A model generated the notes under the pieces. The model made no database searches. It saw only the letters and a list, made by a program, of their open reading frames with translations, and was not told the origin of the DNA. The position numbers and the translations under genes are program-made. A stretch of 55,788 nucleotides of DNA from JBFMGS01 sp040752635 (GTDB taxonomy: Bacteria; Bacillota; SHA-98; UBA4971): positions 1 to 55,788 of the forward strand of contig JBFMGS010000007.1 in assembly GCA_040752635.1 (NCBI GenBank), read 5' to 3'. Positions 15,011 to 23,976 of the stretch are shown piece by piece (the first letter of the stretch is position 1; the number at the start of each line of letters is the position of its first letter).

Positions 15011-17110
15011 ATGTTGCTCGAACTTTGGTATGGATGCCTTACAGCCTTTAAGGTCATGCTGCTGTTCCTCCTGGTGTTCTATTATCTTCCCAGCCGTGTC
15101 GTGGCTTTCCGCAGGGGAGACGATGGGCTCGATCGTTTCTTCATAAGCTTGACTTACATGGTTGGCATCACCCTCGTCCTGGTTCACCTCCTGGCGTTCT
15201 TGCACCTTTACGACACTTTCTCGCTGGTGGTGGGTTACATCGGCGTTGCCGCCCTGGCCATGCAGGCGCAAGGGCGATCTCCCGTTGGGCTTTTGCACCA
15301 GCTTGGAACAAGGGTCGTCGTCAGTGTGCTGGATGCTGCGGAGCAAACGAGACCGCTCGGGAAGAGCATCGGGCGATACCTCCAGGGTCAGGTGAGAGCG
15401 TCAGTTCTGGGGTTATTGTCGTGGTTGAGATGGGCGGCAAATCCGGTGGAAGGCTTGCTGCCCGTCGGGGTGCTTGTTTATTCGGCCTACCTCAGGTTTC
15501 ACCACTCGCTCACCCACGCGTATCTGGGCGCGTCCGATTCGTACGTCCATCTGGCCTGGATTAAGTATCTCGGCGCAAACCAGATTTACAGGGACGGGAT
15601 ATATCCGTATGGCTACCACGCTGTTCTCTCGGCGTTCGAGAAGCTCACTTTTGTGGATCCCCTGCTCATAGTGAGGTTTACCGGCCCCCTGGCCGGGCTG
15701 TTGCTGGTGCTCTCGGTGTACTACGTATCGCGGAAGCTGTTCCGCGGGTTAGAAATCCTGGCGGTGCCGGGCACTTTCATATTCGGCCTCGGAATAGGGC
15801 TTCCCAGCGCCATCTCAAGACAGATAAGCGCGCTTCCCCAGGAGTTTGCCGCAGTTTTTCTCCTCCCCGGGTTTTACTTCGGAGCCAGGTACCTGGAGCG
15901 AGGCACAAGGCGGGATCTGGCTTTGTTTGCCCTGTGTCTCGGGATAACCGTCGCGGTGCACCCGTACGTTTCCCCGTATCTTGTAGTGGGTGTGGCCCTG
16001 GCGGCGGCAGCCAGATTCATGTCCCGTCCGCACATTGTAGGCACTCAGCCGGTGTGGCGGATCGCGTTCAACCTCTTCTTCTGGGGCGCGGTCGCTGTGG
16101 CCGTTGCCCTTGCCCCACTGGGAGTCGGGGCAGCGCAAGGAATTAAGTTCCACAGCTCCCTGGAGTACGTAGCAGCGATGGTCACTACCGGAGCGGCGTC
16201 TGCCGATGATAGCGTGCCTGTTTGGCAGCGGCTGCTTTCCAAGGATCCTTTCCTGGATGTCACCCTGGCGCTTGCCGGGTTGCTTGCCCTTCATACTGCT
16301 GTCGTAGCTCGTGTAAGACTCCTTAAGGGGGAAAAGCCCACAGAACCTGCGGCCCTGATGGCACTTCCCCTGTTTTCACTGGTGCTGTATCTGATGTACC
16401 GCGGGAGAAGTCTCGGGCTGCCTTCACTCATGGATCCAGCGCGGACAGGCGTTTTCTTCTCACTGGTGGCAAGTTTGATCTATGGTGTGGCAGCCTACAA
16501 GATCGTGGGGGCGCTCGGGCCCAAGTTCCTGACGGCGCGGATGAGGACGTATCTCGCTGTGGGTCTTGCTCTTACTGCAGTCTTATGCCTTGGTTTTCGC
16601 TACCCGGCGAGCCCGCCTACAGGCGCCCAGTTGGAGTACGATGCTGCTGCCAGGAACTATTTGAGAATCCAGGCTTCCTTCCCTGCCCTGGACTGGACCA
16701 TAGTCTCCCCGGTGGAACAGTACCCGCAGGTGCTGAAAAAAGGCTGGCACTATGAGAGCTGGGAGTTCGCACGGGATTTCAGCCTGGCCGAGGCCAACGA
16801 TCCATCGTTTGATCTTCCGATTCCAACGACCTACGTTTTCATCTTTGCTGAGAAGATACCGCTTCGCGTGGACAAGTCTTCCAATCCGGTGCTTGCCAAC
16901 GGGGCCGTGTCTTCACTGGCGGTAGGTTCTGCGAGTGAGCCCTACCGGGATCCGGAAAGGCGGGCCGTAATACAGGCCACGCTCATCGCCTGGGCCGAGG
17001 CTTACATGGAGACCCATGATAACATGCGGGTGTTTTACGAAGATGAAGAAATGATCATTTACATGATCAAGCGAGCTCCGAGAGGGACGGTGGGGGCCCG
17101 TAACCCCTGA
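15011..17110 (+). CDS. Large GT-C/STT3-like membrane protein (paralogue of 7900-9915)
   Basis: About 699 residues, roughly 13 membrane helices. ATG 15011 follows AGGAGGGG (14999-15006) and is preferred over the upstream GTG 14939. The first large loop reads SDSYVHLAWIKYLG then RDGIYPYGYHAVL. Its Asp-aromatic start and YP-x-G-x-H resemble the catalytic loop of STT3/AglB-type GT-C enzymes. The C-terminus ends MRVFYEDEEMIIYMIKR, shared with the paralogue at 7900-9915. The next gene, 19 bases on, is a Dpm1-like GT2, the kind of enzyme that makes polyprenyl-phosphate sugar donors for GT-C enzymes. The pair probably adds a sugar on the outer face of the membrane. Substrate unknown. Confidence 0.7.
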   Translation: MLLELWYGCLTAFKVMLLFLLVFYYLPSRVVAFRRGDDGLDRFFISLTYMVGITLVLVHLLAFLHLYDTFSLVVGYIGVAALAMQAQGRSPVGLLHQLGTRVVVSVLDAAEQTRPLGKSIGRYLQGQVRASVLGLLSWLRWAANPVEGLLPVGVLVYSAYLRFHHSLTHAYLGASDSYVHLAWIKYLGANQIYRDGIYPYGYHAVLSAFEKLTFVDPLLIVRFTGPLAGLLLVLSVYYVSRKLFRGLEILAVPGTFIFGLGIGLPSAISRQISALPQEFAAVFLLPGFYFGARYLERGTRRDLALFALCLGITVAVHPYVSPYLVVGVALAAAARFMSRPHIVGTQPVWRIAFNLFFWGAVAVAVALAPLGVGAAQGIKFHSSLEYVAAMVTTGAASADDSVPVWQRLLSKDPFLDVTLALAGLLALHTAVVARVRLLKGEKPTEPAALMALPLFSLVLYLMYRGRSLGLPSLMDPARTGVFFSLVASLIYGVAAYKIVGALGPKFLTARMRTYLAVGLALTAVLCLGFRYPASPPTGAQLEYDAAARNYLRIQASFPALDWTIVSPVEQYPQVLKKGWHYESWEFARDFSLAEANDPSFDLPIPTTYVFIFAEKIPLRVDKSSNPVLANGAVSSLAVGSASEPYRDPERRAVIQATLIAWAEAYMETHDNMRVFYEDEEMIIYMIKRAPRGTVGARNP

Positions 17111-17129
17111 GACGGGCAGGGGATGCGCT

Positions 17130-17969
17130 TTGGACAAGAGGATTCTTGTAATGCCCCAGTTCAACGAGGGCCAAACTGTCGTCCGGGTACTGGACGAGGC
17201 CCGCAACTACGTTGATGCCATCGTAGTGGTAGACGACGGCTCTACAGACGAGTCTTACCGGCTTATCAAGGAATGGATGCAGGGTAAGGACAACGTCTCC
17301 ATGATCCGCCTCGAGAAGAATAGGGGTATGTCAGGGGCACTGCTGGCGGGCTTTTGCCGCGTTCACGGTCTGCTCGAGAGTGGCGCCATAGATCCTGACG
17401 ACCTTGTTATCAATATCGACTCAGACGGTCAGCACCGCCCCGACGAGATCCCTGCCGCCGTTGAGTTTCTGAAGCGGCACGGCTATGACATTGTGCTTGC
17501 GAGGAGAGATCTCTCCGGTTATCCACGATTCAAGCGAGTAGGGAACTGGGGTCTGTCCCTCTGGGCCAGCCTGTTGGGAGGTGTGAGGTACCACGATGTA
17601 GAATGCGGGTTCAGGGTCATGCGGGCGGCGGTGCTGCCCCACCTCTTGAAGTACTTCACAGGCCTTCGGTACGGATGCGCGCAGGAGATCGGCATCATTA
17701 CGGCCCTGCTTGGTTTTCAGATCAGCAACGATCTGCCCGCTCGTATAAACTACTACCGGGCAGGTGCCAGGATGAGAGACGGTCTCGTCAACCTGGCAAT
17801 GGGGCTGTTTGCGTTCCTCCGGGTTAAGCTGGGCATTACGAACAACCTTTATGTGTTGTCGAGAAGAGTGTCAATTGGTACTTTCATGCTAGAGCCCGCA
17901 GCAGCCCTCGACTCTAGCTCCGATTCCGCAAGGCCGCGCGAAGCTGCCGGAGCTGCTATGGGTTGCTAA
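17130..17969 (+). CDS. GT2 glycosyltransferase, dolichol/polyprenyl-phosphate mannose synthase-like
   Basis: 279 residues, GT-A fold. Motifs seen are MPQFNEGQTV at the N-terminus, VVDDGSTDES (nucleotide-sugar binding) and INIDSDGQHRPDEI (the DxD-type metal site of Dpm1-like enzymes). Further on come the acceptor segment (CGFRVMRA) and LPARINYYRAGARMRDG. No long membrane domain is evident, so it is the soluble/peripheral type. It should use a nucleotide sugar to make a polyprenyl-phosphate sugar. It is tightly coupled to the GT-C-like gene upstream. TTG at 17130, with GGGCAGGGGA upstream, is the start. Confidence 0.85.
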   Translation: MDKRILVMPQFNEGQTVVRVLDEARNYVDAIVVVDDGSTDESYRLIKEWMQGKDNVSMIRLEKNRGMSGALLAGFCRVHGLLESGAIDPDDLVINIDSDGQHRPDEIPAAVEFLKRHGYDIVLARRDLSGYPRFKRVGNWGLSLWASLLGGVRYHDVECGFRVMRAAVLPHLLKYFTGLRYGCAQEIGIITALLGFQISNDLPARINYYRAGARMRDGLVNLAMGLFAFLRVKLGITNNLYVLSRRVSIGTFMLEPAAALDSSSDSARPREAAGAAMGC

Positions 17970-17975
17970 GGCGGG

Positions 17976-19157
17976 ATGGCGATGGAAAGCGCCTTTCTCA
18001 CAGATGCTCAGCAACGCAAGACCCTGGCCGCGGCTCGCTCCCTCGGCAAACGCGGAATCTATGTGGGCGCAGGAGAAGAGACCCGGCTGGCTCTTGCCCT
18101 GTTCTCCAAGTACTGTCGCAAGGTTTTCGTTTATCCTTCCCCGCGCCGGCATCTCGACGAGTTTCTAGACAGGCTTAGCTGGTTTTTGCGGGCTAACCCG
18201 TTTGACGTGCTCTTCCCCATGGACGATGCCACCTTGATGGGCGTCGCAAGGCGTAGAGAGGAGTTCGAATCCGTCACCCGGGTTCCCATACCCGAGTATC
18301 ATGCCCTTTCCCTTGCGAGCGACAAGACCAAGACGCTGCAGCTCGCAAGAGACGTGGGCCTTGCGTGTCCTCGGACTGTAGTGCCTGATAGTATAGAAGT
18401 GGGCAGCCTTCAAAAACTCGCCAGCACGCTGGATTTCCCCGTAGTGGTAAAGCCTAGAGAGGGTTCAGGCTCCAGAGGGATGCGCTATGTGTCTGCCGCA
18501 GAGCGCCTGGTGCCCATCTATCTCGAAGTGCACAGGGACTACCCGTTTCCCATGATCCAAGAGTACATTCCGCAAGGCGAGAAGTATGATGTGTGCCTGC
18601 TCTTCAATAAGAACTCCGTGGTCAGAGCGGCGTTTGTCCAGAAGGAACTGAGGGGATATCCGCTCTTCGGCGGGCCCAGCACTCTACAGGAGAGTGTGCG
18701 GCAACCCGAACTGGTAGACATGGCAGTGGCCCTAGCTCAGGCAATGGGATGGTATGGTGTTTGTGAAGTGGAGTTTATGATCGACCCGAGGAATGGGCAG
18801 CCGGTGCTGATGGAGGTCAACCCCCGGTTCTGGGGGTCCCTGCAAATGTCTATTTATGCCGGGGTTGACTTCCCATACTTGCTTTACCGGATGGCTATGG
18901 ACGGTGATGTCAGGCCGGTCTTCGAATATGAGGTCGGACTTCGATGCCGCTGGTTGCTCCCGGGTGACACGCTCCATTTCCTGGCTAATCCAAAGAGATG
19001 GGAGATGGGGCCGGGGTTCTTCGACTTTTGGGACCCGAGGACAAGGGACGATATCATCTCCTTAAGCGACCCGGGACCCACCGTTGGATTCTTCCTCGCG
19101 TGTTGCCGTTACGTATTTGACCCCAGGATGTGGAGATTCGTGGTAACCCGCAGGTAA
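17976..19157 (+). CDS. ATP-grasp ligase
   Basis: 393 residues with an ATP-grasp fold. A pre-ATP-grasp domain (about 1-110) leads to SLASDKTKTLQLARDVGLACP, then the lysine strand FPVVVKPREGSGSRG with a Gly-rich loop, IQEYIPQGEKYDV, and the metal-binding end VLMEVNPRFWGSLQMS. Enzymes of this type join a carboxylate to an amine or thiol using ATP, via an acyl phosphate. Related proteins occur in polysaccharide and lipopolysaccharide loci, where an amino acid or similar group may be attached to a sugar or lipid. The substrate cannot be read from sequence. It starts six bases after the GT2 gene, so co-expression is likely. Confidence 0.82.
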   Translation: MAMESAFLTDAQQRKTLAAARSLGKRGIYVGAGEETRLALALFSKYCRKVFVYPSPRRHLDEFLDRLSWFLRANPFDVLFPMDDATLMGVARRREEFESVTRVPIPEYHALSLASDKTKTLQLARDVGLACPRTVVPDSIEVGSLQKLASTLDFPVVVKPREGSGSRGMRYVSAAERLVPIYLEVHRDYPFPMIQEYIPQGEKYDVCLLFNKNSVVRAAFVQKELRGYPLFGGPSTLQESVRQPELVDMAVALAQAMGWYGVCEVEFMIDPRNGQPVLMEVNPRFWGSLQMSIYAGVDFPYLLYRMAMDGDVRPVFEYEVGLRCRWLLPGDTLHFLANPKRWEMGPGFFDFWDPRTRDDIISLSDPGPTVGFFLACCRYVFDPRMWRFVVTRR

Positions 19158-19238
19158 GCACAAGAGGCACCGGCTGGGCCGGGTGGACCCCGGGTGGACC
19201 ACGGACTCGCAAAGAGATCCGGAGAGAGGTGGGGCGAC

Positions 19239-20117
19239 GTGCGCCATCCTGTTTTGAATGCTCTCACGGTGGACGTGGAAGATTGGTACCACGGAAACGA
19301 TTTCAACATAGACTTTAGCCTGTGGGACATGTATGAGGACAGGGTCTGTAACAGCACAGAGAAGGTGCTGGAGATTCTCGCCCACTACCAGGTGAGGGCC
19401 ACGTTCTTCGTACTGGGGCACGTCGCCAGGAAGCATCCCCAGCTGGTACGGAGGATTTACGAGTGCGGACACGAGATCGGGACCCACGGCTATCGACACC
19501 GACCGCTTTACGCCCAGGCGCCTGCTGAGTACCGGGAAGAACTCGCGCGTTCGACCGCAGCAATTGAAGACATCACGGGACAGGCTGTCAGAGCTCACCG
19601 CGCGCCCTCCTGGTCCATAACCCGCAAGAGCCTGTGGGCTCTGGGCATCCTTGAAGAGGAGGGCTTTGACTACGATTCCAGCATTTTCCCCGTGCTTACG
19701 CCGCTGTTCGGGCTTCGAGGGGCGCCTCGTTTCCCGTACAGGCCGCGCCTAGGGCGGGTCTATGCTATCACCGAGTTCCCACCGTCTGTTGTGGAGATCT
19801 TTGGGGGTGCCGTGAGGGTCCCGTTCTCGGGAGGATTCTTCCTGCGGAGCCTGCCCTGCCGTTTCGTCCGAAAGGCGATCAGATCTTTGAACGCGGCGGG
19901 CCATCCTGCAATGATCTACTTTCATCCTTGGGAACTAGACACAGGTCAGCCGATGCTGCGGGCGCCTGCGATGGCACGGCTTGCGCACTACCACAATCTG
20001 AGCACCACGGAGGAGAAGCTCCGAATGCTCTTGCGCGAATTCCGCTTTGGCCCGGCGGGGGAGGTGCTTGCGTCTACCAGTGTCACTGCTCTCAGTATCG
20101 GTCAAACACAGGGTTAG
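19239..20117 (+). CDS. Polysaccharide deacetylase (DUF3473 type)
   Basis: About 292 residues, NodB-like carbohydrate esterase 4. ALTVDVEDWYHG carries the metal-binding Asp-Asp pair (D-x-E-D-W). It is followed by ATFFVLGHVARKHPQLV, EIGTHGYRHRPL (the H-x-x-x-H metal ligands), RAHRAPSWSIT and a C-terminal DUF3473-like part ending MIYFHPWELD. These enzymes remove N-acetyl groups from polymer or lipid-linked sugars. In Pel systems deacetylation is done by PelA, so this could be the separate deacetylase. GTG 19239, nine bases after GGAGAGAGG, is preferred over GTG 19194. No signal peptide is seen, so a cytoplasmic or membrane-associated location is likely. Confidence 0.88.
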   Translation: MRHPVLNALTVDVEDWYHGNDFNIDFSLWDMYEDRVCNSTEKVLEILAHYQVRATFFVLGHVARKHPQLVRRIYECGHEIGTHGYRHRPLYAQAPAEYREELARSTAAIEDITGQAVRAHRAPSWSITRKSLWALGILEEEGFDYDSSIFPVLTPLFGLRGAPRFPYRPRLGRVYAITEFPPSVVEIFGGAVRVPFSGGFFLRSLPCRFVRKAIRSLNAAGHPAMIYFHPWELDTGQPMLRAPAMARLAHYHNLSTTEEKLRMLLREFRFGPAGEVLASTSVTALSIGQTQG

Positions 20118-20215
20118 TGGAACGTGAAGGGTTGCTATCTTACGGAAGAGCTGCTATCTTTCTAAGTGTCCTTCAACCGTGCGAGGAGAAATGATCGCTT
20201 GAGAAAGGAGAAACG

Positions 20216-21811
20216 ATGGAGGTATCTGACAGACATCTAGGCGCCTCGGTCGCAGTAGTCGCCCTTGCAAACGTTATGCTGGCCGTCATGGCGCTGGTGC
20301 GAGAGTCTAGGCTTGCTGCACTGGTGGGAACCACGGAAACGGCTGACGCGTTCATGCTGGCTCTGTACCTTGTCGATCTGGTTGCCAACACGATCCTGGC
20401 GGGTGCAATCACGTTCGCGGCGGTGCCGGTGCTGTCGAATTACCGTGCACGCGGCGACGCCGGGGGATTCAGGCGGACGCTGGGGGCTGCCACCGGCCTA
20501 GTCATAACGGTTACTCTGGCACTTTCCGTAGCTGGCTGGTTTGTAGCGCCGCCTCTTGTCGGCCAGGTGGGAGCCGGGCTTGCCGGGGGAGCCAGGGATT
20601 TGGCTCGCTCGCTACTGGGATACCTGTTGCCCAGCGTGCCCTTTTTTGCGCTTGCGGCCCTCTTTAGTTCGGCGCTGTACACTCTGGAACGCTTTGCCTT
20701 CCCGGCTTTCGGCCCGGTGGTGTTGAACCTGGTGTTCCTCCTTGGGCTTGCCCTCGCGCCGGTCCTCGGTGTGAAGGCGCTTGCAATCGCCTTTACGCTG
20801 GGCACCGTTGCGATGTTCGTCATGCAGGTTCCGGCGCTCGCGAGAAGCGGGTTCTTGGGTGCACCCACGGCAAGCTGGCGAGATCCGGGGCTGGCCAGTA
20901 TGGTGCGCAAAAGTTGGCCGGTGATGGCAGGGATCCTCTTGGTGCAACCGGGAGGGGTCGTAGAGAGGATGCTCGCCTCGAAACTGGCTCAAGGAAGCAT
21001 AGCAGGGCTGAGCTATGCGTTTAAGCTCTCGCAGTTCCCGGTGTGGGTCTTCTCTGCAGCCATAGGTACTGTGATCTTTCCGGCCCTCGCCATGTCAGCC
21101 GGGCGAGGAGATCTCTTGCGATTCAAGACGATACTGACACAGGGCCTGACTCTCACGATGTTTGTCTGTCTTCCATTCACAGCTACATTTGTGGTACTGG
21201 CGGGGCCGATAGTCTCCCTGCTGTTTCAGTATGGGGCGTTTGGCGCCGATTCCCTTCGCCTGACTTCCGGCGTCCTCCGTACCTATGCCCTGGGGCTTAC
21301 AGCCCAAGGAATTGCCCACCTTCTTGTGCGGGCCCTCTATTCGCTGGGTGACGTTACGACGCCCATGAAGGTGGCTGCAGTAAGCGCCGCTGTCACGGTT
21401 ACGTCAGATGTCTTCCTGGTTCGTCGATGGGGGCTGCCCGGGCTGGGTCTGGGCGCCTCGGTAGGGGCGGTGGCCCATGCCACGATGCTGGGGTGGTTTC
21501 TTTCAAGGAGAGTCGGCTCTCCAGGGAAGGAGGTTCTGCGCTCGGCCTGGCGCATATGCCTGGCATCTTCGCTCCTCGCCGCGGGGGTTCACTCTCTTGG
21601 CGGGCGCCTGTTTCATGATGTCGGCGTGCGAAGCCTGCAGGTCAGGGTGCTGCTCGTCGGGGTTGTGCTCGCTGCTGGCACACTCGTTTACCTCGCCGCC
21701 TGTTACGTGCTGAAGCTGCAGGAATCAGGCATTCTGCGGTTTTTTGCGGCGTCACGGGACCGGCACCAGCGCTGCCCCGCCGTGCCCGGGACTGAGCGGA
21801 GCACCCCGTGA
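20216..21811 (+). CDS. MurJ/MviN-family lipid-linked sugar flippase
   Basis: 531 residues with about 14 membrane helices. The MurJ-like N-terminus is visible (ALVRESRLAALVGTTETADAFMLAL), with SYAFKLSQFPVWVFSAAIGTVIFPALA and LLFQYGAFGADSL further along. MurJ flips lipid II, and paralogues in polysaccharide loci flip other polyprenyl-linked glycans. Because it sits inside the operon between a deacetylase and a c-di-GMP phosphodiesterase, it is probably a pathway-specific paralogue rather than the housekeeping MurJ. GAGAAAGGAG precedes the ATG. Its stop overlaps the next start by four bases (GTGA). The 98 bases before it contain a direct repeat of TGCTATCTT. Confidence 0.85.
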   Translation: MEVSDRHLGASVAVVALANVMLAVMALVRESRLAALVGTTETADAFMLALYLVDLVANTILAGAITFAAVPVLSNYRARGDAGGFRRTLGAATGLVITVTLALSVAGWFVAPPLVGQVGAGLAGGARDLARSLLGYLLPSVPFFALAALFSSALYTLERFAFPAFGPVVLNLVFLLGLALAPVLGVKALAIAFTLGTVAMFVMQVPALARSGFLGAPTASWRDPGLASMVRKSWPVMAGILLVQPGGVVERMLASKLAQGSIAGLSYAFKLSQFPVWVFSAAIGTVIFPALAMSAGRGDLLRFKTILTQGLTLTMFVCLPFTATFVVLAGPIVSLLFQYGAFGADSLRLTSGVLRTYALGLTAQGIAHLLVRALYSLGDVTTPMKVAAVSAAVTVTSDVFLVRRWGLPGLGLGASVGAVAHATMLGWFLSRRVGSPGKEVLRSAWRICLASSLLAAGVHSLGGRLFHDVGVRSLQVRVLLVGVVLAAGTLVYLAACYVLKLQESGILRFFAASRDRHQRCPAVPGTERSTP

Positions 21812-23835
21812 CGGCCCTTCCTTGGGGTTTGCTTGACCCCGGGGGACCTGCCCCGGACCCGCATGGCCGGACGTTTCAAGAAGGTATAACGTGTCTAGAT
21901 GTAGAATCCTCTCGGTACGACAAATTCAGACACTGGGGGAAGGGTCCGTTGTCAACACCGCAGATGTGGGCGGCCGTGGCTGTGCTGCTAATAGCCAGTG
22001 CTGCGATTGCGTCGGTGCTCCAGCTTCTCAAGGCAAGAGCGCTTGCTGCCAAGTTGAATTCAGGTAGGCGAATGCTGCAAGATCTTGCCTCCGCGGCAGA
22101 CAAGAAGTTGGGTTTTGGGGAAGCACTGGTCCAGATTATGGACATTGTAGCAAGGAATGTGGAGGCCGACGGCTACTACTTTTATGTGCGCGAGGAAAGG
22201 GAAAACACCCTGGTGCTAAGGGCCGTCAAGAGCACCCAGATTGATCCGAAGGTCGGGCTTAGTTATTCCGAAGCAGTGGCGAGCCCAAGTGAGGATGAGT
22301 ATAAGCCACCGCTCGGGCTTCTCCCGGACTCCCAGCCCAAACAAGTATCAGTTGTGCGCGAGCAGGGGGAAACCCTGCTGTGCATCCCGTTGTGGAGCGA
22401 CGACAAGCTTGAGGGCGCGATTCACGTGGGCCCTGTAGCTACCCGTAAGGTAGCCCCGGGTCAGATTCAGGCTCTCTCGGAACTGGCATCACTATGCGCC
22501 AATATGGTGGCCCTCCTGGCAGAGCGAGACAGGCTGAGGCGTCAGGTGGATGAGTCATCTGCGATTTCATCGGTATCCGCCACCATGATGCGTTCCACGT
22601 TCCAGGGGGAAGCCGCGGTGGGCCTTTTCTTGAGGCTCGGTTCCGGCCTTGTCGGAGCTGATGGCGGCATGGTGGTCGTGGTGGACGAGACAGGGGAGGC
22701 GCCGTGGACTCCGGCATACTGGGGGGTGCCCGAGGACGCTCGCGAGCGGATGATGCGGGAGCTCGCGTGGCCTGCGGAGCTGTTCGCACCGACGATGGAC
22801 CCCTTGGTGCTGACAACAGGAACAGGTGAAACCAGCAGCACGCCTGGGTGGTTAGCAGAAATGGGAATCAACTCACTTTGGGTTATCCCCTTCGCTGCGG
22901 AGAGGCGGCCGGGTGCTGTGATATACTGGTTCAAATCCCCAAGAAAGCCAGAAGGCTATGTACGGCCCATGCTCGAGATAATATCAGACCGGGTCGCTTC
23001 TACGATCCGAAACATCAATGTATACGAGGAGATGCTGCAGTCCTACCTGGAAACCCTGACCTCAATCGTTGACCTCCTGGATTCCCAGGAGCCGAGCACG
23101 GCCAACCACTCCATGCTCATATCCAAGTATTCAAGGGACATAGCGCTGGCAATGGAGCTATCCCCTGAGGAAGTAGAAGCCGTTTCGCTTGCCGCCTACT
23201 TGCACGACGTCGGGATGATAGGTATGGGAGAGGATGTGCTCTTTAAGAGGGGCCAGCTAACCGCAAGCGAGTATGAAAGTGTTAAGTGCCATGCGCAACT
23301 GGGCGCGACGCTTGCCGAGCCGGTGACCAGGCCCTTGCCCATCGCCCCGCTTGTACGCCACCATCATGAGCGCTATGACGGGTGGGGTTACCCGTCGGGG
23401 CTGAAAGGGGATCAGATACCTCTAGGCGCAAGGATAATAGCGGTCGCGGATTTCTTCAATGCCAAGGTATCTTCCAGAAACTACCGCAAGGCGCTGCCCT
23501 ATGAAAAGGCCATAACAGACCTCCAAGCGGCCTCAGGGAGCCAATTGGATCCGGGGGTTGTGGATGCCTTCGTCAGGTTGTGGGAGAAGAGACAGAAGAG
23601 CGCTGAGCGCAAGGGAAAGCCGCTGGAGGACTGCTGGGTCATGATGCAGTGTCCTTCCAGGATAGCGACCATGTGTCCTGCGTACAAATCCGCACGCAAT
23701 TGCTGGGAGGTTCCCGGCGTGCAGTGCAGCATGCATGGTGATGAATGCGAGACGTGTCTCGTATACACCGAGTATCGCTTCAGACAACGAAAGCCTCAAC
23801 TTCGGGTGATTGCCGGAGGCAGGACACAGGAATAG
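21808..23835 (+). CDS. Membrane GAF/HD-GYP c-di-GMP phosphodiesterase with Cys-rich tail
   Basis: Up to 675 residues. One membrane helix (about 53-70) is followed by two GAF-like domains (about 90-235 and 245-400) and an HD-GYP domain. Catalytic motifs are complete: YLHDVGMIG (HD), VRHHHERYDGWGYPSG (HHExxDGxGYP) and VADFFNAKVSSRNYRKAL. HD-GYP enzymes hydrolyse c-di-GMP to pGpG/GMP. After the catalytic domain is an unusual Cys-rich tail (about residues 610-655, seven Cys), which could bind metal or sense redox. GTG 21808 overlaps the flippase stop. A start nearer the helix (TTG 21952 or ATG 21964) is possible. It probably sets local c-di-GMP for the polysaccharide machinery. Confidence 0.88.
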   Translation: MTALPWGLLDPGGPAPDPHGRTFQEGITCLDVESSRYDKFRHWGKGPLSTPQMWAAVAVLLIASAAIASVLQLLKARALAAKLNSGRRMLQDLASAADKKLGFGEALVQIMDIVARNVEADGYYFYVREERENTLVLRAVKSTQIDPKVGLSYSEAVASPSEDEYKPPLGLLPDSQPKQVSVVREQGETLLCIPLWSDDKLEGAIHVGPVATRKVAPGQIQALSELASLCANMVALLAERDRLRRQVDESSAISSVSATMMRSTFQGEAAVGLFLRLGSGLVGADGGMVVVVDETGEAPWTPAYWGVPEDARERMMRELAWPAELFAPTMDPLVLTTGTGETSSTPGWLAEMGINSLWVIPFAAERRPGAVIYWFKSPRKPEGYVRPMLEIISDRVASTIRNINVYEEMLQSYLETLTSIVDLLDSQEPSTANHSMLISKYSRDIALAMELSPEEVEAVSLAAYLHDVGMIGMGEDVLFKRGQLTASEYESVKCHAQLGATLAEPVTRPLPIAPLVRHHHERYDGWGYPSGLKGDQIPLGARIIAVADFFNAKVSSRNYRKALPYEKAITDLQAASGSQLDPGVVDAFVRLWEKRQKSAERKGKPLEDCWVMMQCPSRIATMCPAYKSARNCWEVPGVQCSMHGDECETCLVYTEYRFRQRKPQLRVIAGGRTQE

Positions 23836-23881
23836 GTTTGTACCATCGGTGAGTGTGCGGAAGCACGCCCTACCTTGTGAC

Positions 23882-23961
23882 GGGTTGCCAGTGTTGTGTT
23901 TCTGGGAAGGCGTCCTTGCGGGCGAGTTTCAGAGATCCCCTCATGCCAGCACTGGCTGCCC
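23882..23961. repeat. Dispersed palindromic element, copy 1 (long loop)
   Basis: GGGTTGCCAGTG (23882-23893) pairs with CACTGGCTGCCC (23950-23961) around a 56-base loop. The left arm and following bases (GTTGTGTTTC) match the left arm of the palindrome at 55403-55445 with two or three differences. Confidence 0.4.
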
Positions 23962-23976
23962 TCGAGCGGAGTTCAT

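Noticed and set aside
22928..22942. T-arm-like GGTTCAAATCC suggesting a tRNA
   Set aside because: It lies inside the HD-GYP gene frame and no acceptor or anticodon stem can be folded around it. The similar GTTCGAATCC near 18265 is likewise coding.
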